From: a virus | Reading direction: 5' to 3' (one strand) | IMG/VR virus record: IMGVR_UViG_3300027917_000059 | Coordinates: 1-51,582 of that record | DNA length: 51,582 nucleotides | Shown here: piece by piece, positions 20,703 through 28,835 of the stretch | Numbering within the stretch: the stretch's first letter is position 1 | Layout of the letters: every line of letters begins with the position of its first letter | The notes under the pieces: generated by a model | Databases searched by the model: none | Told to the model about the DNA's origin: nothing | Seen by the model: the letters and a program-made list of their open reading frames with translations, nothing else | Made by a program: the position numbers and the translations under genes

Positions 20703-21144
20703 AGCAACAGCGCAAGGCTTTGCAGACGAACTTCAAAAACTTGGCGCACCTTTTATGCCTGTTACTAGATTAAAAGGTGTCGCAAAAAGATTTTTTGCTA
20801 GAAGAAAAGGGTCAAAAGATATTATAAAACAAGTTAATGAAGAGGCCGCAGCTATGTTAAAGAAAGATCCCAATTTTAAAACTGGGCCTTTCATAAAGGA
20901 ACGTACAGGCCAATTACAGAGACAAGCTTCTGAAACAAGTGCTGCAACGCATAAAAATATTATACAAACTGGTGAAGGTATAAAACCTAAAGGTTGGGTA
21001 TCTAAACATAAAAAAGGCTTGATCCTCGGAGGACTTGGTGCAGGTGCGGCGTATATGGCCCTGTCTGGAGGTAAAAATCCAGAAGAAGAAAGGCGTCGTC
21101 AATTAATGGCGATGAGAAATACTCCGCAGAGGGTGTATTATTAA
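20695..21144 (+). CDS. Tagged protein with C-terminal membrane segment (149 aa)
   Basis: Preferred start MNKATAQGFADELQKLGAPF has GAGG 6 bases upstream; an ATG two codons earlier is too close to the SD. The start resembles the MDKAT tag and contains FADELQKLG, a motif repeated in the head proteins. The middle is basic and helical. Residues ~105-122 (LILGGLGAGAAYMAL) form a Gly-rich hydrophobic segment, followed by a basic tail. Possibly a head-internal or ejected protein. Confidence 0.6.
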   Translation: MNKATAQGFADELQKLGAPFMPVTRLKGVAKRFFARRKGSKDIIKQVNEEAAAMLKKDPNFKTGPFIKERTGQLQRQASETSAATHKNIIQTGEGIKPKGWVSKHKKGLILGGLGAGAAYMALSGGKNPEEERRRQLMAMRNTPQRVYY

Positions 21145-21407
21145 TGTATCTTCTGATTGAGCATGACGGTACCAAGCAGAATAATGATTTAGCAGTAGCT
21201 TTGAAGAATGTTGCTGAAGACGACTTTGGAGCTACTTGCGAATTTGTTATTAGTGATGTGCCAGATATTGGCATTTTCGATTCCGAGAATAGAGAACTAA
21301 TTAGGTTTGCTGGACCTCGTACTGAGGATGAGTTAAACTACATTATACATTTTATAAACGAGGAAGAAGATGAGTTACGAAATATTCCAACATCTAAACT
21401 ACGATAA
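21144..21407 (+). CDS. Hypothetical acidic protein (87 aa)
   Basis: MYLLIEHDGTKQNNDLAVAL... looks like a small alpha/beta domain (CEFVISDVPDIGIFDSENRE) with an acidic end. Start joined to the previous stop as TAATG. No family recognised. Confidence 0.6.
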   Translation: MYLLIEHDGTKQNNDLAVALKNVAEDDFGATCEFVISDVPDIGIFDSENRELIRFAGPRTEDELNYIIHFINEEEDELRNIPTSKLR

Positions 21408-21600
21408 GGAACCAGAAACTCCTAATGATTTCGATTCTTTGTTCTGCAAGGTTGCTGAAAAGATGGAACCAAAAACCTTCAAGGAAATGGAAGAAATTAT
21501 AAAGAATGCATTTGAAGGTAAGTACGATAAAGAATTAGTAGAGTGGGGAGAAAAACTTAAACTCGATAGAGTTAAACTTGCAAAATTATTTGGAAAATAA
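21370..21600 (+). CDS. Hypothetical protein (76 aa)
   Basis: MSYEIFQHLNYDKEPETPND..., with GAGGAAG upstream inside the previous gene (38-bp overlap). Helical, Lys/Glu-rich, and ends VKLAKLFGK. No family recognised. Confidence 0.55.
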   Translation: MSYEIFQHLNYDKEPETPNDFDSLFCKVAEKMEPKTFKEMEEIIKNAFEGKYDKELVEWGEKLKLDRVKLAKLFGK

Positions 21601-21767
21601 TGCAAACTAAAAAATTGACCAAAACACAGGTAGGACCAAGATTGGTTAAATGTCCTGTATGTCATAAATTTACTGCACGTATAGAATCTGTAGTAAATTC
21701 TGTGGGCAAGACTCATAGAAAAATGGTGTGTCATAACACACGATGTCGCAGTGAGAGAAATATATAA
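21600..21767 (+). CDS. Zinc-ribbon-type small protein (55 aa)
   Basis: A 55-codon frame joined to both neighbours as TAATG. Basic, with Cys pairs CPVCHKF and CHNTRC, the layout of a small zinc ribbon that may bind nucleic acid or a protein partner. MQTKKLTKTQVGPRLV precedes the first pair. Confidence 0.65.
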   Translation: MQTKKLTKTQVGPRLVKCPVCHKFTARIESVVNSVGKTHRKMVCHNTRCRSERNI

Positions 21768-22627
21768 TGAAAATTCCATATATAAAATATGTTGAAGCAC
21801 TTGTTTGCAGTAAATTCAATCGAGACACAATAGTAGATAAAATTGAAGAGCAAGAATTTTTTATTCCATTTCCAGGTGTTGATCAAGTACATCAAACTTT
21901 AGCTAAATTAAATCCAGATTATATAGTTAAGAATCAGCCAGACCCACACTGGTTAATGGATCTTGGTGTGGATAAAATGGTGGGATATCTGAGAAAACTA
22001 GAAATGCCAAATGGAACTGCTGGAATCGAAGGAGCATTTCGATTACTCGAAGACCCACTTATGTATCGACTTATAACTTCTTTAGCTCTTGCTAAAATAA
22101 CTGATGAAGACATAGAATTAATTGTAAATGGAAAATATAATATAAATTATACTTCTGAGAATATTACAGAGTTTCTTCACTACTTTTTTAATGTCAAGTC
22201 TTGGACCTTGTCAGATAAAGTTGAATATGTCAAGGGAACTACAAATCCAGATTTAAAGAAATTTTATACATTAGCTTTAAAGGGAGATAAAGATCATCTC
22301 GTATGGAAACTTGGTGCCGCTCCTAATAAATCTTTTGATTCAATGCTTCGGGAAATTATGACGGACTCATTCTATAACTTTAAAGAGCAATCAAAAACAA
22401 ATGCAGATCTTGCCCTCAAGTGGGGAGCTCTGGCATCTAAAATAGTTGAGAAGCTAGAAAAATTTGATCGTGACACTAAAGAAAAGAAAGATGTTTTCCA
22501 AGAAATTTCTTTCAAGTTAAATAGGGCTAAAGAAAAACACAGAGAAGAAGATCTACCGGCTTCAGAGGGTCCTTTATCTGAAACCAGTGGCAGCAAGAAA
22601 TTTTCACATATATCGGAACTTAACTAA
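21767..22627 (+). CDS. Hypothetical protein (286 aa)
   Basis: MKIPYIKYVEALVCSKFNRD... is helical throughout. It has a central conserved-looking PNGTAGIEGAFRLLEDPLMY (~82-101) and a C-terminal coiled-coil (EKLEKFDRDTKEKKDVF) and Ser-rich tail. Located four genes before terL. A small terminase or packaging-adaptor role is conceivable from position, but nothing in the sequence shows it. Confidence 0.6.
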   Translation: MKIPYIKYVEALVCSKFNRDTIVDKIEEQEFFIPFPGVDQVHQTLAKLNPDYIVKNQPDPHWLMDLGVDKMVGYLRKLEMPNGTAGIEGAFRLLEDPLMYRLITSLALAKITDEDIELIVNGKYNINYTSENITEFLHYFFNVKSWTLSDKVEYVKGTTNPDLKKFYTLALKGDKDHLVWKLGAAPNKSFDSMLREIMTDSFYNFKEQSKTNADLALKWGALASKIVEKLEKFDRDTKEKKDVFQEISFKLNRAKEKHREEDLPASEGPLSETSGSKKFSHISELN

Positions 22628-24618
22628 TGGATAAAGCTCATATAGTATTTGAAAAATTAGGAAAGTTTTACAAACCACTTGTTGTAACTTTTGATAGACT
22701 AGGTAAAGGTGCAAAATCTCTAGGTGGGTTCTCTTTAAGTCGTAAGAATCTACAAAAACATTTTAAAGAAATATGGCAAGGAGAAAAGGCCATGAGGCCC
22801 CAACTTGAAAAAGCTTTAAAAGAAAATAAAGGCATAATAGGACTAGCTAAAAGACATAAGGATAACAGATTTATATTAAGACATGAATTAGCTCATAGTC
22901 TTAGAGAGAATAAAAACAAACTATCTCAAAAATATTATAAATTTTTACCATTTAATTTTATTGAAGAGCTGGCTGCCAATAGAGCAGCTCTAAAGAAAAT
23001 AAAAGAAGTCCCAAAAGGATTAAAAACTCCTGCCGCAGTAGCAATGAGCGGAGTACAAACTGTTATACAAAGACCTGTACAGTCTGCAGTGTTAGCTACC
23101 GGGGCAATTGCTGGTACTAGTATTGTAGCAAATGAACGTGAAGCCAAGATGTATAAATCTGCACAAGTATACCAGAAAATAAGAAAGCCGTTAATTGCGA
23201 TAATAAAAGCTGATCATTTAAGTCCTGGTGCAGGTGCTGCATATATATCAGATAAGTATGTAAAATATTTTAAGCATACATTACCAGAAGGAAAAAAAGC
23301 TTTAGCCGATAAAGCAATAAAAGAAGGAAAAGGCCTAATTCTTGCCACAGAAGACTTAAGAAAAGCAAAAGACTTTGGTGGTCGATACATGTTAAGGCAT
23401 GAACTCGTGCATTCTATAAGAGATACTAAACGAAAACTTTCTGGTATTTTGTATCCAATTTTACCTTTCAAAGCAATTGAAGAGTCTGCTGCTAATATAG
23501 GAGCTACGAGGAGACAACTGCCAAATGGAATTAGACATGTTTTAGGAGTCGGTCTTGGAACTGGCCAGGCTATAGTAAAAAGTCCAATTCAAAGTACTAT
23601 TGCCGCTGGCGGTCTTATAACTGGCAAAGTTTTATATGATAAAAAATCTAAAAAACATATGCTTAAAACTTCACAGGTATACAAGAAAATAAAAAATACT
23701 CCTACAAGTAAAGCTATTGATATGCTTTCTGATGAATGGTTTTTTAGAAAACCTCCGAAAGGAGTTAGGAAGGAAGTTAATGTAGTGGGTAGAGTAAAGT
23801 CTGCAGGATTATTTGATCGTATAGCAAATAAGATGGCACCAGATATTTGGTTACCAGATGGAAGTCATTTATTGCCTAACGTTAGAGATTATATTTTAAG
23901 AACTCTATATTCTTTTGTACCAAAGAAAGATGTAGTTCAAATAGTTCTTATAGGATCAATCACTGGTCTACAATGGCAATACGATAGCGACATAGATGTT
24001 AACGCAGTATTACCTACTAAAGAACAGGTAGAAAGATTATGGGAAGTACGCAGAGAACACAATGAAAAAAATATTCCTGGAACTAAACATCCTCTAAATA
24101 TATATTTACAATCACTTCCTGAGAACGGAGAGATTCCAACATACGAAGATTCATATTTTGGTGTATATGATATTCTGAATGACAGATGGCTCGTAGATCC
24201 TCCGGATGCGTCTACATATAGACCTTACAGGGATAAATTTTGGGCAGAGCTCAAGACAGCTCGTATGCTCACACACGAATTTATGAGAAGAGCAGACAAT
24301 TATGAGAAAAGTGTAAAAGACAACCTCGAATTACAGAAAAAAGGTCCTTCTACTCCTTGGGATTTAATTAAATCGGAAGCTAGAGTAGCAAGAGACTTCA
24401 AGGAATTAACGGACTTCATAGATGAAATACAGCATGGCAGAGACTTTGCTTATAATTGGGGATGGGGCATAGCTAGAGTAGGATATCGTAACGTGGTTTA
24501 CAAATTTATTCATGAAATGCTACCAACTAAGTATGAGAACATACTTAATGAAGTCGAAGAACTTCATCATAAATCAAAATTCAGTGATGGCAGTATACAA
24601 GTCAAAGGAGATACTTGA
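22627..24618 (+). CDS. Three-module protein: two HExxH zincin-like modules plus a nucleotidyltransferase
   Basis: 663 residues. Tag MDKAHIVFEKLG opens module 1 with RHELAHS (HExxH at 86-90) and EELAANRA (~114, third Glu ligand). Tag-like MYKSAQVYQKI (175) opens module 2, a diverged copy with RHELVHS (258-262) and EESAANIG. Tag-like MLKTSQVYKKI (345) opens module 3, a pol-beta-fold nucleotidyltransferase with GSITGLQW and DSDID (443-457). The two zincin modules also share a hydrophobic end (QSAVLATGAIAG / QSTIAAGGLITG). This looks like three tagged genes fused in frame. The products may be packaged and injected. Peptidase activity and NTase substrate are unknown. Confidence 0.7.
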   Translation: MDKAHIVFEKLGKFYKPLVVTFDRLGKGAKSLGGFSLSRKNLQKHFKEIWQGEKAMRPQLEKALKENKGIIGLAKRHKDNRFILRHELAHSLRENKNKLSQKYYKFLPFNFIEELAANRAALKKIKEVPKGLKTPAAVAMSGVQTVIQRPVQSAVLATGAIAGTSIVANEREAKMYKSAQVYQKIRKPLIAIIKADHLSPGAGAAYISDKYVKYFKHTLPEGKKALADKAIKEGKGLILATEDLRKAKDFGGRYMLRHELVHSIRDTKRKLSGILYPILPFKAIEESAANIGATRRQLPNGIRHVLGVGLGTGQAIVKSPIQSTIAAGGLITGKVLYDKKSKKHMLKTSQVYKKIKNTPTSKAIDMLSDEWFFRKPPKGVRKEVNVVGRVKSAGLFDRIANKMAPDIWLPDGSHLLPNVRDYILRTLYSFVPKKDVVQIVLIGSITGLQWQYDSDIDVNAVLPTKEQVERLWEVRREHNEKNIPGTKHPLNIYLQSLPENGEIPTYEDSYFGVYDILNDRWLVDPPDASTYRPYRDKFWAELKTARMLTHEFMRRADNYEKSVKDNLELQKKGPSTPWDLIKSEARVARDFKELTDFIDEIQHGRDFAYNWGWGIARVGYRNVVYKFIHEMLPTKYENILNEVEELHHKSKFSDGSIQVKGDT

Positions 24619-24634
24619 TAATTTCAAGCCCTTG

Positions 24635-24805
24635 ATGGTTGAAACAAAAGATGGGAGTTTAGAATCATTAGAACAGGCTCTTAGAAAATTTAAAAAGAAA
24701 GTAGAATCATCTAGACGTTTAGATGAATATGGAAAGAGACAATTTTTTGTCAAGCCTTCTCTGGCTAAAAGAGAGAAAAGAAAAGCGAGATTAAAATATG
24801 GATAA
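24635..24805 (+). CDS. rpsU: Ribosomal protein bS21 homologue (56 aa)
   Basis: MVETKDGSLESLEQALRKFK followed by KKVESSRRLDEYGKRQFFV and KPSLAKREKRKARLKYG aligns along its whole length with bacterial S21, including the ALRKFKKK and FxxKP(S/T)xxRxR motifs. bS21 sits near the mRNA exit and anti-SD on the 30S subunit, so a phage copy may bias translation initiation to phage mRNAs. The strong SD AAAGGAG (24604-24610) lies 24 bases before this ATG; the frame is open to 24512 with an ATG at 24587, so the start is not settled. The stop overlaps the next ATG. Confidence 0.8.
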   Translation: MVETKDGSLESLEQALRKFKKKVESSRRLDEYGKRQFFVKPSLAKREKRKARLKYG

Positions 24806-25661
24806 AGCAACAGCAATATTTGAAAAATTAGCATTAATTTCAGGCGCAGATTATACTGATCCTAAATATATGCCTTATAGTTCTAAAGTACCTTTTTCTA
24901 TACGTAAAGAGCGGTATTCAAATTATGTAAAAACCAAAGCTAAAGAAGACAAGAGTACTTGGCCTCAAGCTTTAACTTTTCCATCTGTCTCAGGCGGAGT
25001 AGTCGGTACATTAGTAGGAGCTGCACAAGGCAGAAATAGTTTTAGTGGAAAATGGGCCATACCAGCTTTAATAGGAGCGGGGATAGGAGCAAGTTTAGGC
25101 GCACTTGTAGGTACGGTAAATAAAAAACTGGATGATAAAGAAATTGAATATGTAAAAAGTTTATTAGCATCTAAAAATGTAGATAAAGCTATAAAAGATA
25201 GTTTGATTGATAGGTTAGAGGAAATGTATACAAGAGAAGAATTATATAGAGAATTTAAAAATGATGCAAGGCATCGTGAACTAATAAATGCTATTGAAAA
25301 AAAAGGGGAGTTAGTCACAGATAAAGCAACATACGTATTCGAGAAATACGCTGCAGCAGGGTGGTGGAAAAAGATAATAGGTCTAGGTAAAAAAGAATTA
25401 GGTAAAACTACAGATTATATTAGACGTGAATTACCAGGTGAAATAAAACCTCTTACTAATATGAAAAAAACAAATATCAAGAATATGGATGATTTTGTAA
25501 AAGTTAGAGGACGTATAGATTCTTCGACATCACAAAGAATGTTAGAAAAACAAGTAGCAAAACCAAGTGGACAAATTCCAGTTTCTAGCCCTTGGGACGC
25601 TAAACGTAAAGCCGAAGCTTTAGCTTTTGCAAAAGAACAAAGAAAAATGGGATTGATATAA
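24798..25661 (+). CDS. Double-tagged membrane-spanning protein (287 aa), probable gene fusion
   Basis: Starts with the tag MDKATAIFEKLALISG. Residues ~65-105 are Gly/Ala-rich and hydrophobic (GGVVGTLVGAAQG, IPALIGAGIGASLGALVG), resembling two membrane hairpins. At ~174 a second tag TDKATYVFEKYAAAG appears, preceded in the DNA by GGGGAG at normal SD spacing but with ACA where ATG would be. The frame thus looks like two tagged genes joined after loss of a stop and a start. The C-terminal part is basic. Possibly an internal or ejected protein that reaches the host membrane. Confidence 0.6.
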   Translation: MDKATAIFEKLALISGADYTDPKYMPYSSKVPFSIRKERYSNYVKTKAKEDKSTWPQALTFPSVSGGVVGTLVGAAQGRNSFSGKWAIPALIGAGIGASLGALVGTVNKKLDDKEIEYVKSLLASKNVDKAIKDSLIDRLEEMYTREELYREFKNDARHRELINAIEKKGELVTDKATYVFEKYAAAGWWKKIIGLGKKELGKTTDYIRRELPGEIKPLTNMKKTNIKNMDDFVKVRGRIDSSTSQRMLEKQVAKPSGQIPVSSPWDAKRKAEALAFAKEQRKMGLI

Positions 25662-25668
25662 ATATTTT

Positions 25669-27216
25669 ATGTCTCAAATTATAGAAACAACTAAGGCGGA
25701 TTTCGCAGAGAATTTTTTGTACTTGAATGGACATCAACTTTCGTTGAATGATTACCCACATCTACGTGCAATTTACAATTCTGATGCCTCACAATCTGTA
25801 TATATGTTTTCTAGACAGACTGCTAAATCTACAACTCTGGCTAATTTAATGATAACTAATAGTGTAATGTATAATTACTTCAAGTCACTATATATAGCAC
25901 CAACAGTAGATCAAACAAAAGTATTTTCACATGACAGAGTAAACCCAGTACTTGAAGGAAGTCCTCTTATTAAAGAACATTATATGAACTCTTCACTTGT
26001 ACAAAACGTATTTATGAAACAACTCTTGAATGGTTCTAGAATGTATCTAAGGTATGCTCTCTTGAATGCTGATAGAATAAGAGGGTATTCAGCAGACATG
26101 AATATCTTTGATGAGGTACAGGACTTACGCGAAGATATCATTCCGGTAGTACAAGAAACAATGTCACGTTCATTATTCAAGTGGTCTTTATTTGCAGGCA
26201 CTCCAAAAAGAAGTAAAGGAACTTTAGCAAATATTTGGGATCGATCTACTAAGAATGAATATATTATTAAATGCCAGGCATGTAATCATTGGAATATTCT
26301 TGGTCCAGACAATATAGGTGATAAAGGAGTTGTATGTAATAAATGTGGCAGACCTATGGATGTCAAGCAAGGAGGACAATGGGTATCTACTTTTTCTTTA
26401 ACTAAAAAACCAGCTATGGAAGGATTCCGTGTTTGCTTGCTCCATTTTGATCGAGCTCCTTGGGTAAAATGGGAAAGAGATGTAATAGGAAAAAGAGAAA
26501 CTTACTCAGTAGCCAAATTTCATAATGAAGTATTAGCACTTGAATATGATGAGGGAACGTCTCCAATAACTGAAGCAGACTTAATTAAAAGTTGTCGTCC
26601 AGAGTATATTATGACAGGAGAGCCTAACGAACTAGATGCATCCTACAAGAGTATTATGGGAATTGACTATGGTCCAATTAATTCTGAAAATTCACATACA
26701 GTAATAACTATCATGCAAAAACGTGGTGATAGATATCATGTTCTATACATGAAGAAATTTTTAGGTAAGGAAGCAGACTATGCTTATATTCATAAAATAG
26801 TTCCAGAATTAATGGATAAGTGGAAAGTGGTTCATCTAGCTGCCGACTATGGTATGGGAGAAGCACCAAACTCAGAAATTAGAAGTAGAATGGGACATAA
26901 TAAAGTAATTGCTTTCCAACATTTACCTACACAGAAAGAAAGAATTAGATGGAATCCTAAAATGCCTGCTTATACTTTATCACGTAATCAGGTCATGAAT
27001 GATTTCTTCAAGACAATTAAAGACGGCAATCTAGTTTTGCCTAGATGGGACGATTTTGAGCCATTTAAGGACGATTTTCTAAATGTCCAGATGGAGTTTG
27101 ATGAGGAAAAGAATAGTATGAAGTACATTAGTATAGGTCCTGATGACGCAGTGCATTCGTCCATTTTCTGTAAAGTAGCACTTGACCTAATGCAGGGAAT
27201 TGCAAATTTTTCATAG
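25669..27216 (+). CDS. terL: Terminase large subunit
   Basis: 515 residues. The ATPase part has a Walker-A-like SRQTAKSTT (48-56), hydrophobic strand SLYIAPT, Walker B MNIFDEVQDL (DE 148-149) and coupling motif AGTPK (176-180). A zinc finger (CQAC...CNKC, 202-226) lies between the domains. The RNase-H-fold nuclease has MGIDYG (~333), AADYGMGE and a late DD (GPDDAVHS). It packages DNA into proheads and cuts concatemers. Length and order fit typical TerL. Lacks a strong SD. Confidence 0.93.
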   Translation: MSQIIETTKADFAENFLYLNGHQLSLNDYPHLRAIYNSDASQSVYMFSRQTAKSTTLANLMITNSVMYNYFKSLYIAPTVDQTKVFSHDRVNPVLEGSPLIKEHYMNSSLVQNVFMKQLLNGSRMYLRYALLNADRIRGYSADMNIFDEVQDLREDIIPVVQETMSRSLFKWSLFAGTPKRSKGTLANIWDRSTKNEYIIKCQACNHWNILGPDNIGDKGVVCNKCGRPMDVKQGGQWVSTFSLTKKPAMEGFRVCLLHFDRAPWVKWERDVIGKRETYSVAKFHNEVLALEYDEGTSPITEADLIKSCRPEYIMTGEPNELDASYKSIMGIDYGPINSENSHTVITIMQKRGDRYHVLYMKKFLGKEADYAYIHKIVPELMDKWKVVHLAADYGMGEAPNSEIRSRMGHNKVIAFQHLPTQKERIRWNPKMPAYTLSRNQVMNDFFKTIKDGNLVLPRWDDFEPFKDDFLNVQMEFDEEKNSMKYISIGPDDAVHSSIFCKVALDLMQGIANFS

Positions 27217-27222
27217 AAAAAC

Positions 27223-27251
27223 TTGACAGTAATTAAACAAAGGAGTATATT
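27223..27251 (+). promoter_or_regulatory. Sigma70-like promoter overlapping an SD
   Basis: TTGACA, 17 bp, TATATT; the spacer contains the SD AAAGGAG. The predicted start site falls at the ATG (27257), so the two signals could only be used on different transcripts. Confidence 0.4.
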
Positions 27252-27256
27252 CAATT

Positions 27257-28288
27257 ATGATAGAACCTAAAGAACTTGAGAAATTAGGCGATGGCATATC
27301 TAAAGACTATATTCAAAAGAACATTTCATTGAATGATGGGCTTAAAAAAGTAGCAGCAGAATATGGACTTAACAAGCAACAATTACGTAGAGTTGCTGAA
27401 AGTGCTAATGTTGCGACTTATTTAGGATTGATTAAAAATGCCGAAGACAAATACTTGAAATTTGATTTAGCAAATGCCGACGCAACTCATAGTGACATAG
27501 TAAAAGAAGGTAGAGAAGATTTACCTGTAACAGAATATACACTAGATGAAAAATCTATTGATGTATCTGATATCTTCAAGTTATATAAATCTGCCTCTGC
27601 AGAAAATATGCACACAGAAGAAGAAATTGAGAATATGATTAAAAATAGCCAATTTGTGAAACAGACTGGTGAATTTAATAAAAAAAGTGCATATCTGCAA
27701 GGAGTAACAGAGTATCTGAATGACAACTTTACCCAAACACAGGGCACATTTGTTTCAAATGTTGAAACACTACAAAACATTGTAAAACAGGCAGTTCTTG
27801 AAGGTTCTACATTTGCTGATATTACAAACATTATAAAAACTGCAGCAGAGTGCACAGGCGAAGCTATGGAAGAATTATTCAAGTCTCGACTAGCTGAGAA
27901 AATGACCCACATCGATTTTGACAAACAAGCTGAATTCTCAAGTTCGCTACCAAATACAGAATCTAGGATCTATAAATTAGCTAGTGAAATTGAATCAGGG
28001 TTCCTACATTCGCTACGTCTGGAAGAGGCATTTAATGCTTATAAAAATGAGTATGATACAATTCGTAAGGATAATGGAGCACCAAATATGTTGAAATTTG
28101 CTGGATTTTTTAATACAGCTAGTAAGACATTCAAGTGGTTCAAGGAACATCCAAAGACAGCTGCCGCAGTTGCTATGTTAGTATCATTCAAGGCAGGCAA
28201 AATGATGTCTCAGAAAAAACAAGAGACAAAAGTACCTCTAACTAGAGAAGCAGTCAATTTACGTTTAAGACAATATAAGGTAAGATAG
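27257..28288 (+). CDS. Virion-associated helical protein (343 aa)
   Basis: MIEPKELEKLGDGISKDYIQ..., strongly helical and acidic. The motif x-K-x-A-(E/S) recurs (KKVAAEY, YKSASAE, IKTAAEC, DKQAEFS, YKLASEI, LKFAGFF). A moderately hydrophobic segment (HPKTAAAVAMLVSFKAG) lies near the C-terminus. In the position where portal-type proteins are often found, but no portal motif is recognised. SD AAAGGAG, 11 bases. Confidence 0.6.
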   Translation: MIEPKELEKLGDGISKDYIQKNISLNDGLKKVAAEYGLNKQQLRRVAESANVATYLGLIKNAEDKYLKFDLANADATHSDIVKEGREDLPVTEYTLDEKSIDVSDIFKLYKSASAENMHTEEEIENMIKNSQFVKQTGEFNKKSAYLQGVTEYLNDNFTQTQGTFVSNVETLQNIVKQAVLEGSTFADITNIIKTAAECTGEAMEELFKSRLAEKMTHIDFDKQAEFSSSLPNTESRIYKLASEIESGFLHSLRLEEAFNAYKNEYDTIRKDNGAPNMLKFAGFFNTASKTFKWFKEHPKTAAAVAMLVSFKAGKMMSQKKQETKVPLTREAVNLRLRQYKVR

Positions 28289-28289
28289 T

Positions 28290-28832
28290 ATGAAAAAATC
28301 TAGTGCATTTAACCTTAAAGCTATAAAAGAATTCAACTGGGGAGGTCCCTGGGGACAAGTTGCAACTGCTATAGTTGGTAGTGCTATCGCTGCAACAATG
28401 GGAGCTTTTGCCGACGAGATTATAGATTGGCTCAAGGAGAACAAACTAAAATCTAAAGGCAAACAATATTATGAAGAAATGTTAAAAGCGCATCCTTCAT
28501 TAAAAAAAGAAGACCCAAAAACTGTAGCTCAATATTGGGCTTCATTATTTCATTTTGCTCCACACATGGCAGCAGACCCCTTATCTGCCGGTGCATTTAT
28601 AAGACAATCTATTGATAGAGGGTTTCCAGAGTTATATGGCGGTCCGCCAATTGATACATATAGTACATTAGCTGGAATAAATAAATCAGTTGCGGAAACT
28701 AAAACTGGACCTGGCAGATTTTCTGGTATTACTGACGCTGCAGTAGGAAAATTACTTGGTGCCACTTTAATTGCACGTGCGGGTATAGACGATCGGAAGA
28801 AAAAGGATTACGGTCCATTAGAAATGGATTAA
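28290..28832 (+). CDS. Hypothetical virion-region protein (180 aa)
   Basis: MKKSSAFNLKAIKEFNWGGP..., with one hydrophobic segment (VATAIVGSAIAATMGAFA, ~24-41), a helical middle (YYEEMLKAHPSLKKEDPKTV) and a Gly/Pro-rich C-terminal region (ELYGGPPIDTYSTLAGINK). It is 1 bp after the previous stop and 3 bp before the protease gene. No domain recognised; probably a minor head protein. Confidence 0.6.
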   Translation: MKKSSAFNLKAIKEFNWGGPWGQVATAIVGSAIAATMGAFADEIIDWLKENKLKSKGKQYYEEMLKAHPSLKKEDPKTVAQYWASLFHFAPHMAADPLSAGAFIRQSIDRGFPELYGGPPIDTYSTLAGINKSVAETKTGPGRFSGITDAAVGKLLGATLIARAGIDDRKKKDYGPLEMD

Positions 28833-28835
28833 CAA

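Noticed and set aside
20423-20749. 108-codon minus-strand frame opposite the EPKV repeats
   Set aside because: It is the mirror of a low-complexity repeat, with no SD and opposite to a coherent operon.
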